Below are positions 1 to 6,164 of a stretch of 18,153 bases of DNA, one piece after another. The stretch's first letter is position 1, and each line of letters opens with the position of its first letter. Source of the DNA: Pseudomonadota bacterium (GTDB lineage: Bacteria > Pseudomonadota > Alphaproteobacteria > Caulobacterales > Caulobacteraceae); the NCBI GenBank assembly GCA_023412655.1, contig JAEYNH010000043.1:1-18153 (forward strand), given 5' to 3'. The position numbers were made by a program, and so were the translations under genes. The notes under the pieces were generated by a model, which was not told where the DNA came from, did no database searches, and saw only the letters and a program-made list of their open reading frames with translations.

Positions 1-375
1 CCGCTCAGCCAGTCCTACGTGGTGGCCAACTTCACGGAGACCCAGGTCTCGCGCCTGCGCATAGGCCAGCCGGTGGAGATCCGGGCCGACGCCTTCGGCG
101 ACCAGGCTATCAAGGGCCGGGTGGAGAGCTTCGCCCCGGCCACCGGCGCCGAGTTCGCCCTGATCCCGGTGGAGAACGCCGTGGGCAACTTCACCAAGAT
201 CGCCCAGCGCCTGCCCGTGCGCATCGCCGTCGACCCGAGCCAGCCCCTGGCCGGGGCGCTTCGTCCCGGCCTTTCCCTGAAGGTGAAGGTGGACGTGCGC
301 GAAGACACCGGCCCCAGCTTCGCCGAGGCCGGGGCGGCGCCGGATCGCTACGCCCGGCAGGAGCACGCGCGCTAG
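1..375 (+). CDS. emrA: EmrA/HlyD-family efflux adaptor, C-terminal part (5' end outside window)
   Basis: Only the last 124 residues are visible; the frame is open from base 1 and ends at TAG 373-375. They match the C-terminal beta-barrel and membrane-proximal region of EmrA-type membrane fusion proteins. The signature VANFTETQVSRLRIGQPVEI (about residues 8-27 of the visible part) is followed by a stretch resembling the family's SPATGAxFALLPxxNATGNFTKxxQRVPVRI. This protein would bridge the inner-membrane exporter encoded next to an outer-membrane TolC-like channel. That channel is not in the window but could lie upstream. The emrB start is 10 nt downstream, so the two are almost certainly co-transcribed. 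The substrate cannot be read from the sequence. The last 25 or so residues are Ala/Arg-rich and look like an unconserved tail. Confidence 0.9.
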   Translation, partial: PLSQSYVVANFTETQVSRLRIGQPVEIRADAFGDQAIKGRVESFAPATGAEFALIPVENAVGNFTKIAQRLPVRIAVDPSQPLAGALRPGLSLKVKVDVREDTGPSFAEAGAAPDRYARQEHAR

Positions 376-385
376 GCGCCCCGCC

Positions 386-2002
386 ATGACCGACGCGGCC
401 CTCGACCCCGACAGCAAGGCGGCCGCGGTCGTCCAGCCGGCGCCGCCCGCGGCCGCGGCCGCCGCGGTGAACTGGACCAAGGTCTTGCTGGGCGTCGGCG
501 GCATGGTCATCGGCCAGTTCATGGCCATGCTGGACATCCAGATCGTCGCCAGTTCGCTCACCCAGATCCAGGCCGGCATCGGCGCCACCGCCGACGAGAT
601 CAGCTGGGTGCAGACCATCTACCTCCTGGCCGAGGTGGTGATCATGCCGCTCACCGCGTACCTGACGAAGATGTGGGGGACGCGGTCCTTCTACGTCGTC
701 GCCTGCATCGGCTTCCTCGTCACCTCGGTGGCGGTCGGCCTGTCGTCCTCTGTGGGGATGATGATCTTCTTCCGCGCCCTGCAGGGGGTGTTCGCCGGGG
801 CAATGATCCCGCCGATCTTCGCCACCGCCATGACGGTATTTCCCCCCGAGCGGCGGATCACCGCCAACGTCATCGTCGGCCTGATCGTCACCCTCGCCCC
901 CACCGTGGGCCCGACCCTGGGCGGCCACCTGACGGACGCGCTCAGCTGGCGCTGGCTGTTCTTCATCAACGTGCCCGTGGGCCTGCTGGTGATCTTCCTG
1001 GTGTGGCGCTACGCGGACTTCGACCGGGGCGACCCCAGCCTCTCCAAGGGCATCGACTGGTGGGGCCTGGGCTTCATGACGGTCTTCCTGCTCTCGATGC
1101 AGTACGTCTTCGAAGAGGGGAACAGCGAGGGCTGGTTCCAGGACGACCTGATCCTGTGGCTGACGGTGACGGCGGTGCTCACCGGCGTCATCTTCATCTG
1201 GCGCCAGCTCACCTACTGGCAGCCCATCGTCTCCCTGAAACCGTTCCGGGACCGCAACTTCTCCCTCGGCATCATGATGACCTTCATCTCGGGGGCCAGT
1301 CTGTTCGGCGGCACCTTCCTGCTGCCCATCTTCCTGGGCCAGATCCGCGGCTTCTCCTCCTCGGACGTGGGCAACACCATGCTGGTGTCCGGCCTGACCA
1401 TGTTCCTGAGCGCGCCCGTGGCGGGCCGCCTGGTGCGGATGGTGGATGCGCGTATCTCCATGGTGATCGGCTTCGCCCTGTGCGCCTGGGGCATCCAGCA
1501 GGGCGTGCGCGTCACCCCCGAGTGGGGCTTCAACGAGTTCCTGGTGCTGCAGATCGTGCGCGGCATCGGCTCGATGATCGCCATGATCGCCGCCCAGCAG
1601 ATGAGCGTCGCCAGCCTGCCGGTGACGATGATGAAGGACGCCTCGGGCCTGATTAACTTGATCCGCAACGTCGCCGGCGCCATCGGGCTGGCGATGCTCT
1701 CGACAATCCTCAGCCACCAGGGCGCGGTGCACTACGCCGACATCGCCTCCGCCGCCTCGGTGACGCACTCGACCACCGCCGGCCTCTACGAGGGCCTGAA
1801 CCAGATGATGGCCGAGAGCGGCATGGCCGATCCCGAGGGCGGCGCGCGCAAGGTCCTGTCGATGATGATACGCCGGGAGGCCCAGACCCTGGCCTTCGGA
1901 GACTGTTTTGCGGTGCTGGCCCTGGGCTGCTGGCTGGCGGCGGTGCTGGCGCTGTTCGCCAGGGGCGGCAAGCCGGGCGCCGTGCAGGGCGGAGGCCACT
2001 GA
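386..2002 (+). CDS. emrB: DHA2-family MFS drug exporter, EmrB type
   Basis: This 538-residue protein is slightly longer than E. coli EmrB (about 512) because of an Ala/Pro-rich cytoplasmic N-terminus of about 28 residues. It has the hydrophobic pattern of a 14-TM drug:H+ antiporter. Visible family marks are MLDIQIV near residue 48 (TM1, with Asp50), the RALQGVFAGAMIPP segment near 130-143 (TM4) and the antiporter motif C-like GPTLGGHLTD (175-184) followed by WRWLFFINVPVG. It should pump hydrophobic toxicants out through the EmrA adaptor encoded just upstream. The ATG is 10 nt after emrA, with only a weak AGG-type ribosome site. The TGA stop shares one base with the ATG of the downstream TetR gene, which suggests translational coupling. 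The fold and role are secure; the substrate is unknown. Confidence 0.93.
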   Translation: MTDAALDPDSKAAAVVQPAPPAAAAAAVNWTKVLLGVGGMVIGQFMAMLDIQIVASSLTQIQAGIGATADEISWVQTIYLLAEVVIMPLTAYLTKMWGTRSFYVVACIGFLVTSVAVGLSSSVGMMIFFRALQGVFAGAMIPPIFATAMTVFPPERRITANVIVGLIVTLAPTVGPTLGGHLTDALSWRWLFFINVPVGLLVIFLVWRYADFDRGDPSLSKGIDWWGLGFMTVFLLSMQYVFEEGNSEGWFQDDLILWLTVTAVLTGVIFIWRQLTYWQPIVSLKPFRDRNFSLGIMMTFISGASLFGGTFLLPIFLGQIRGFSSSDVGNTMLVSGLTMFLSAPVAGRLVRMVDARISMVIGFALCAWGIQQGVRVTPEWGFNEFLVLQIVRGIGSMIAMIAAQQMSVASLPVTMMKDASGLINLIRNVAGAIGLAMLSTILSHQGAVHYADIASAASVTHSTTAGLYEGLNQMMAESGMADPEGGARKVLSMMIRREAQTLAFGDCFAVLALGCWLAAVLALFARGGKPGAVQGGGH

Positions 2003-2613
2003 TGGCGCGCGTGTCCGGCCAGATCGACGTCGCCAAGACCGAGGCCATCCTCGATGCCGCCCTCGACGTCTTCGTGGAGCGCGGGGTGGCGGCGCCCATG
2101 GAGGAGATCGCCCGGCGGGCGGGGGTGTCGAAACAGACGATCTACAACCACTACGGCTCGAAGGCCGAGCTGGTGCAGGCGCTCACCGCCCGGCGGGTGC
2201 ACGAGCTGGTGGCGCCGCTGGAAACCAAGGAGGCGGTGGACGATCCCGAGACTGGCCTGGCCGGCTTCGCCCGGCTGTTGCTGGGCAAGGCGCTCAGCGA
2301 TCGGTCTCTGGCCTTCTTCCGGGTGGCGATGATGGGCGCCCTGGAGGCGCCCGACCTGGGCCAGGCCGTCTGGGAGGCGGGCCCCCGCGAGAGCCGCCGC
2401 CGCCTGGCGGAATTCCTCGAGATGGAGACCCGGGCCGGACGCCTCGACTGCTCCGATCCGCAGGAGGCGGCCGAGTTCTTCGCCGGGATGGTGGTCGGCT
2501 CCTACCAGACCTCCACCCTGCTCGGCGCCGCCCCGCGGCTGGATGCGGCCCGGGTGGATCGCATCGCCACGGAAGCCGCCCGCCGCTTCATGCGGGCTTA
2601 CGCCCCGGCCTAG
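2002..2613 (+). CDS. TetR-family transcriptional regulator
   Basis: This is a 203-residue one-component repressor of usual TetR length. The N-terminal helix-turn-helix spans about residues 33-52 (EEIARRAGVSKQTIYNHYGS), the canonical TetR signature. It follows a short helix with AILDAALDVFVERG. The C-terminal part is helical and resembles the ligand-binding domains of AefR-type regulators, though I cannot assign a ligand. The start ATG overlaps the emrB TGA (TGATG). The regulator is therefore the last gene of the efflux operon rather than divergent from it, and probably controls that operon and itself; its operator would be upstream of the window. Its TAG stop is shared, on the opposite strand, with the fabI stop (CTAG 2610-2613). 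Confidence 0.92.
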   Translation: MARVSGQIDVAKTEAILDAALDVFVERGVAAPMEEIARRAGVSKQTIYNHYGSKAELVQALTARRVHELVAPLETKEAVDDPETGLAGFARLLLGKALSDRSLAFFRVAMMGALEAPDLGQAVWEAGPRESRRRLAEFLEMETRAGRLDCSDPQEAAEFFAGMVVGSYQTSTLLGAAPRLDAARVDRIATEAARRFMRAYAPA

Positions 2614-3431
2614 CCGGCCTGCTCCTCGTCGTCCGAGAAGCCCATGATGTGGAAGCCGGCGTCCACATGGATGCATTCGCCGGTGGTCGACTTGCCGAGG
2701 TCGGACAGCAGCCACAGGGCGCAGCCGGCGACCCCCTCCATGGAGGTGTCCTCCTTCATGGCGCTGAGCGAACGCCCCTTGGCCAACATGCCACGGCCGC
2801 CGGAGATGCCGGCCAGCGACAGGGTCTTCATGGCCCCCGGAGAGACCGCGTTCACGCGGATGCCCTTGGGCCCGAGGTCCCGGGCGGCGTAGCGCACGGC
2901 GGCCTCCAGGGCGGCCTTGGCCACGCCCATGGTGTTGTAGTTCGGGATCGCCCGCTCAGACCCCATGTAGGTCAGGGTGATGATCGAGCCGCCGCTCTCC
3001 GGCATCATGGCCGCGGCCCGGCGGGCGCAGTCCACGAAGCTGAAGGCCGAGATGTTCATCGCCCGCAGGAATCCCTCGCGGGTGGTGTTGTCCACGAAGC
3101 TGCCCTTCAGCTCGTCCTTGTTGGCGAAGGCGATGGCGTGGACGAAGAAGTCGATCTGGCCGAACGCCTGCTTCACCGTGTCGAAGGCCGCGTCCATGGC
3201 CGCGTCGTCGGTGACGTCCACCGGAGCAACCACCTTCACGCCGATCTCATCGGCCAGCGGCTGCACGCGGCGCTCCATGCCCGGCAGGTGCAGGAAGGCG
3301 ATCTCGGCGCCCTGGGCCGCAAGCTGCCGCGCGATGCCCCAGGCGATGGACTGGTGGTTGGCCACCCCCGTGATGACGCCCTTCTTGCCCTTCATCAGGG
3401 TCCCGGTGGGCATCTGATAATCGTCGGCCAC
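2610..3431 (-). CDS. fabI: Enoyl-ACP reductase FabI, divergent subtype
   Basis: A 273-residue short-chain-dehydrogenase-type enoyl-ACP reductase, which reduces trans-2-enoyl-ACP to acyl-ACP with NAD(P)H in the last step of each fatty-acid elongation cycle. FabI marks are G22-x5-SIAWG for cofactor binding, Tyr155 and Tyr165 with Lys172 (equivalent to E. coli Y146/Y156/K163), and the PNYNTMGVAKAALEA block. Hand alignment to E. coli FabI puts Ala101 at the G93 position and Gly212 at F203, both classical triclosan-resistance sites, while M159 is kept as Met168. The usual P-(I/L)-R-R segment after the substrate loop is also replaced (SAMKEDTS). The start is GTG at 3431, chosen because AAGGGAG lies 6 nt upstream; Met7 is an in-frame alternative. 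It is last in the fab cluster, 57 nt after the small Cys-rich gene. Confidence 0.93.
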   Translation of the reverse strand: MADDYQMPTGTLMKGKKGVITGVANHQSIAWGIARQLAAQGAEIAFLHLPGMERRVQPLADEIGVKVVAPVDVTDDAAMDAAFDTVKQAFGQIDFFVHAIAFANKDELKGSFVDNTTREGFLRAMNISAFSFVDCARRAAAMMPESGGSIITLTYMGSERAIPNYNTMGVAKAALEAAVRYAARDLGPKGIRVNAVSPGAMKTLSLAGISGGRGMLAKGRSLSAMKEDTSMEGVAGCALWLLSDLGKSTTGECIHVDAGFHIMGFSDDEEQAG

Positions 3432-3437
3432 GTCATT

Positions 3438-3444
3438 CTCCCTT
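3438..3444 (-). promoter_or_regulatory. Shine-Dalgarno site for fabI
   Basis: Read on the minus strand the bases are AAGGGAG, 6 nt before the GTG at 3431. This supports GTG rather than the out-of-frame ATG at 3436 or the in-frame Met7 as the fabI start. Confidence 0.7.
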
Positions 3445-3488
3445 CGTGGTCGTGTTTGGGGCGGTTTAGGCTGGTTGGCCGGGGCGTG

Positions 3489-3662
3489 TCACCCCTGACG
3501 CAAGCGGTCCGGATCGTGCCCCAGGGCCCGGACCCGCTGCTCCCAGCGCTCCAGGGCCCGCTCGTAATAGTCGAAGATGCACGGCTCGCAGCCGCGGCCG
3601 CAGCACTCCTCCCGCGTCGGCTCGCGGGGCGGTGTGGGTACGCCGTGCGGCAGGTCGGCCAC
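3489..3662 (-). CDS. Small oxidoreductase-like domain protein (57 aa, CCxxxCxxC)
   Basis: A 57-residue protein read from GTG 3662 to TGA 3489, filling the gap between fabB and fabI. After a Pro-rich leader (residues 5-16) comes the core EECCGRGCEPCIFDYYERAL (residues 18-37), then a helix with RWEQRVRAL. The Cys20-Cys21-x3-Cys25-x2-Cys28 cluster followed by (I/V)FDxYExAL is the signature I associate with the 'oxidoreductase-like' domain (Pfam Oxidored-like, PF09791; human OXLD1 relatives). Its biochemical role is not established. The four cysteines could bind metal or an Fe-S cluster; that is inference. The start is 9 nt after the fabB TAG and in the same frame. No strong ribosome site is visible, so expression probably depends on coupling to fabB. 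Short length and a GTG start make it easy for gene callers to miss. Confidence 0.85.
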   Translation of the reverse strand: MADLPHGVPTPPREPTREECCGRGCEPCIFDYYERALERWEQRVRALGHDPDRLRQG

Positions 3663-3671
3663 CTGGCCCGG

Positions 3672-4883
3672 CTAGACCCTAGCCATCACGAGGCAGCCGT
3701 TGGTGCCGCCGAAGCCGAAGCTGTTGCTCATCACCGTGTCCAGCTGCCGGTCCTCGCGCTTGCGCACGATGGGCATGTCGGCGAACGCCGGATCGAGGTT
3801 CTCGATGTGGGCGCTCTCGGCCACGAAACCGTTGTTGAGCATCAGCAGGCTGTAGATCGCCTCCTGCGCGCCGGCCGCGCCCAGGCTGTGACCGGTCAGC
3901 GACTTGGTGGACGAGATCAGCGGGGCGTCGTCGCCAAAGACGGCGCGGACGGCCTCCATCTCCTTGAGGTCGCCCACCGGCGTCGAGGTGCCGTGCGGGT
4001 TGAGGTAGTCGATCTTGCGGCCGCCGAGGTCGGCCATCGCCAACTTCATGCACCGCTGGGCGCCTTCGCCCGACGGCGCGACCATGTCGTAGCCGTCGGA
4101 GTTGGCGGCATAGCCGACGATCTCGCCGTAGATCTTCGCGCCGCGCGCCTTCGCCCGCTCGTATTCCTCGAGCACCAGGATGCCCGCCCCGCCGGCGATG
4201 ACGAATCCGTCGCGGTCCGCGTCGTAGGCCCGGCTCGCGACCGCCGGACGGTCGTTGAACTTCGAGCTCATGGCGCCCATGGCGTCGAACAGGTTCGACA
4301 GCGACCAGTCCAGCTCTTCCGTGCCGCCGGCGAAGATCACGTCCTGCTTGCCCATGAGGATCTGCTCGTAGGCCGAGCCGATGCAGTGGGTGGAGGTGGC
4401 GCAGGCCGAGCTTATGGAGAAGTTCAGGCCGCGGATCTTGAACCAGGTGGCGAGGGTGGCCGACGGGCCCGAGCTCATGGCCTTCGGAACGGCGAACGGA
4501 CCGATCCGCTTGGGACCCTTCTCCTTCGTGATCTCGGCCGCCTGGATGATCGCCTGGGTGGACGGGCCGCCCGAACCGACGATCAGGCCGGTTCGTTCGT
4601 TCGAAATGTCGGCCTCTTCCAGGCCGGAGTCGGCGATCGCCTGTTCCATGGCGATATGGCCATAGGCCGTGCCCTGGGCGAGGAAGCGGGCCGCGCGGCG
4701 GTCCACCATGCTCTCCCAGTCCAGTTGCGGCGCGGCGTGCACCTGGCAGCGGAAGCCGAGCTCGGCATATTCCGGCGCGGCGCTGATCCCCGATCTGGCT
4801 TCGCGCAGCGAGGCGAGCACCTCATTGGCGTTGTTCCCGATCGACGAGACGATCCCCATTCCAGTGACGACGACGCGGCGCAT
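3672..4883 (-). CDS. fabB: Beta-ketoacyl-ACP synthase I FabB
   Basis: A 403-residue condensing enzyme (E. coli FabB is 406) that elongates acyl-ACP with malonyl-ACP and is essential for unsaturated fatty acid synthesis. The catalytic triad is complete: nucleophile Cys161 in SSACATSTHC, His297 in NPHGTSTPVGD and His332 in TKSLTGHSLGAAG. The C-terminal NSFGFGGTN loop is at about 387-395. The frame stays open upstream, but Met at 4883 (MRRVVVTGMG) is the family N-terminus and has GGAGG 10 nt upstream (4894-4898). It follows fabA by 31 nt, the standard alphaproteobacterial fabA-fabB arrangement. Assignment to FabB rather than FabF rests on the sequence character and the fabA neighbour. Confidence 0.95.
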   Translation of the reverse strand: MRRVVVTGMGIVSSIGNNANEVLASLREARSGISAAPEYAELGFRCQVHAAPQLDWESMVDRRAARFLAQGTAYGHIAMEQAIADSGLEEADISNERTGLIVGSGGPSTQAIIQAAEITKEKGPKRIGPFAVPKAMSSGPSATLATWFKIRGLNFSISSACATSTHCIGSAYEQILMGKQDVIFAGGTEELDWSLSNLFDAMGAMSSKFNDRPAVASRAYDADRDGFVIAGGAGILVLEEYERAKARGAKIYGEIVGYAANSDGYDMVAPSGEGAQRCMKLAMADLGGRKIDYLNPHGTSTPVGDLKEMEAVRAVFGDDAPLISSTKSLTGHSLGAAGAQEAIYSLLMLNNGFVAESAHIENLDPAFADMPIVRKREDRQLDTVMSNSFGFGGTNGCLVMARV

Positions 4884-4893
4884 TGGCCGTTTT

Positions 4894-4898
4894 CCTCC
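4894..4898 (-). promoter_or_regulatory. Shine-Dalgarno site for fabB
   Basis: GGAGG on the minus strand, 10 nt before ATG 4883. It fixes the fabB start at the conserved N-terminus rather than at the upstream in-frame codons, which would reach into fabA. Confidence 0.65.
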
Positions 4899-4914
4899 GA
4901 ACGCTTCTACGCGA

Positions 4915-5445
4915 CTAGGCCTGGGCCATGCCCTGGGCCTGGAAGAGACCGACCCGAAGGTCCGACGCCTCATAGATAGGTTTTCCGTCGGCCAGCAGAA
5001 CCGCATCGCCGATGCCCATGACCAGGCGGCGGTTGATGACCCGCTTCATCTGGATCCGGTAGGTGACGAGCTTGACGTCCGGCGTCACCTCGCCGGTGAA
5101 CCGGACCTCGCCGCAGCCCAGCGCCCGGCCGCGGCCCTTGCCGCCGATCCAGCCGAGGTAGAAGCCCACCAGCTGCCACATGGCGTCGAGGCCGAGGCAG
5201 CCCGGCATGACGGGGTCGCCGATGAAGTGGCAGGCGAAGAACCACAGGTCCTTGTGAATATCGAGCTCGGCCTCGATGTAGCCCTTGCCGTGTTCGCCGC
5301 CCTCGTCCGTGATCTTGATGATCCGGTCGAACATCAGCATCGGCGGGGCCGGCAGCTGGGCGTTGCCCGGGCCGAACATCTCGCCTCGCGCACAGGCCAG
5401 GAGCTCTTCGAAGCTGTAGTGGTCCTTGGCCTTCACCGGGTTCAT
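4915..5445 (-). CDS. fabA: Beta-hydroxydecanoyl-ACP dehydratase/isomerase FabA
   Basis: A 176-residue hot-dog-fold enzyme (E. coli 172) that dehydrates 3-hydroxydecanoyl-ACP and isomerises trans-2- to cis-3-decenoyl-ACP, introducing the double bond of unsaturated fatty acids. Active-site His73 lies in FACHFIGDPVMPGCLGLDAM and Asp87 is 14 residues later, matching E. coli H70 and D84. The conserved GxGEVRFTGEVTP segment follows. ATG 5445 gives the usual N-terminus (a DHYSFEELLACARGEMFGPG block). The ribosome site is weak (GGA about 12 nt upstream). It is the first fab gene of the minus-strand cluster, separated from the SH3-protein gene by 55 nt that hold a strong hairpin. Confidence 0.96.
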   Translation of the reverse strand: MNPVKAKDHYSFEELLACARGEMFGPGNAQLPAPPMLMFDRIIKITDEGGEHGKGYIEAELDIHKDLWFFACHFIGDPVMPGCLGLDAMWQLVGFYLGWIGGKGRGRALGCGEVRFTGEVTPDVKLVTYRIQMKRVINRRLVMGIGDAVLLADGKPIYEASDLRVGLFQAQGMAQA

Positions 5446-5466
5446 CTTGTCAGTTCCGTGTCTATC

Positions 5467-5502
5467 GAGGCCTGCGGCCTATCAGAGCCGGGCCGCGGCC
5501 TC
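5467..5502 (-). terminator. GC-rich 12-bp hairpin between the SH3-protein gene and fabA
   Basis: GAGGCC (5467-5472), a one-base T bulge, and GCGGCC (5474-5479) pair exactly with GGCCGC (5491-5496) and GGCCTC (5497-5502) around an 11-nt loop. The stem reaches into the stop codon of the upstream gene. There is no following run of T on either strand, so it is not a textbook intrinsic terminator. It may act as a U-less terminator, an attenuator before fabA or an mRNA 3'-end stabiliser. The structure is seen directly; the function is inferred. Confidence 0.5.
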
Positions 5503-6043
5503 AACGGCATTGCGGGACTTCGGCGGTGCCCCACAGGGCGCCTTCGCGCACCCAGCCGGTGGCGCGGTCGGCCTTCACGCGGCACCAGCCCTTCTGGCAA
5601 CGCATGAGCGAGGCCAGGGATCGCGGGGCGAGGTACGCGGCGGTTTCCGCGCCGATCCGCGGCTTGCGATAGAGCGGCGCCGGGCGCGCGTCGGTGTTCA
5701 TCACCGAGCGACGGCCATCGGTGACGCGCCTGTGCACCCAGGCCAGGCCGCCTTCCGGGTCGCAGACCCTGCGCCACTCGGCGGTTTCGGCGACCACCTG
5801 CACCGGCAGGCCCCGGGTGCGGTAGACCCACAGCAGCCGATGGTCGTCGCCCGGCCCGGCCCGGGCGTTCACCTTGTCGAACTTCAGGGTCACATAACGC
5901 GGCACGGGCAGGCCCGACGGCGTCGGCCGGTCGGACGCCGCGGCCATGCCGGCCGAGCCCACGGTCAGCGCCATGGCTACCGCCGAGGCGAGCAGACACC
6001 CCCTGGCCGCAATCTTCGGCGCCCCCGCGCCCTTTACCTTCAC
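5501..6043 (-). CDS. Exported SH3-domain protein (two bacterial SH3 repeats)
   Basis: A 180-residue protein with a Sec-type signal peptide: a basic N-terminus, a hydrophobic core at about residues 15-33 and probable cleavage after the Ala run near residue 36. Two bacterial SH3-like (SH3_4 type) units follow. The first, about 50-115, has the typical NARAGPG turn (59-65), and the second is about 118-173. Such domains occur in periplasmic or cell-surface proteins and often bind peptidoglycan or peptides; the ligand here is unknown. The start is GTG 6043, with AAGG just upstream and an in-frame TGA blocking any longer start. Cysteines at 94, 149, 154 and 179 could form disulfides. It lies 55 nt upstream of fabA on the same strand and may be co-transcribed or separated by the hairpin at 5467-5502. 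Confidence 0.8.
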   Translation of the reverse strand: MKVKGAGAPKIAARGCLLASAVAMALTVGSAGMAAASDRPTPSGLPVPRYVTLKFDKVNARAGPGDDHRLLWVYRTRGLPVQVVAETAEWRRVCDPEGGLAWVHRRVTDGRRSVMNTDARPAPLYRKPRIGAETAAYLAPRSLASLMRCQKGWCRVKADRATGWVREGALWGTAEVPQCR

Positions 6044-6164
6044 GCCTTCGCCTCGCCTTGGCCGTCATCCGGCCCTTTGCTAAGGGTCTCACCGGATGCG
6101 CGCCGCGAAGCAGCGGGCGCCCCCTGTATGTCCCTTTTCAGTTCGCACCCAGCTTTTTGCAAGA
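6044..6164. other. Divergent intergenic region (121 nt)
   Basis: The largest gap in the window, between the SH3-protein gene (minus) and the dehydrogenase gene (plus). It should carry promoters for both. On the plus strand TTGGCCG (6058-6064) and GCTAAGG (6079-6085) are 14 nt apart and loosely resemble the Caulobacter housekeeping pattern TTGACGS-N10-14-GCTANAWC, but the match is partial. A small hairpin CCCTT-TGCT-AAGGG covers the second element. I see no small gene here. Confidence 0.4.

Noticed and set aside
191..1999. A 602-codon open frame on the minus strand opposite emrB
   Set aside because: Composition is His/Gly/Asp-rich and repetitive, as expected for the antisense frame of a GC-rich membrane protein gene. 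emrB itself is unmistakable.
3489..3674. Read-through of the fabB TAG into the small Cys-rich frame, giving a fusion
   Set aside because: The two are in the same frame, but this has a one-in-three chance. The downstream frame has its own GTG start, and no read-through context or structure is evident.
1908..4979. A 1023-codon open frame on the plus strand across TetR, fabI and fabB
   Set aside because: It runs antisense to or out of frame with clear genes, has the Arg/Gly/Ala/His-rich composition of shadow frames in high-GC DNA, and shows no domain.
3663..6043. A longer fabB N-terminus starting at 5006 and reading into fabA
   Set aside because: The first 41 residues lack family similarity and overlap fabA. 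The conserved MRRVVVTGMG start at 4883 has a GGAGG site.
6058..6090. A housekeeping promoter for the hydroxyacid dehydrogenase
   Set aside because: Only the TTG and GCTA cores fit; the other positions miss, so I left it as a remark on the intergenic region and not as a promoter call.
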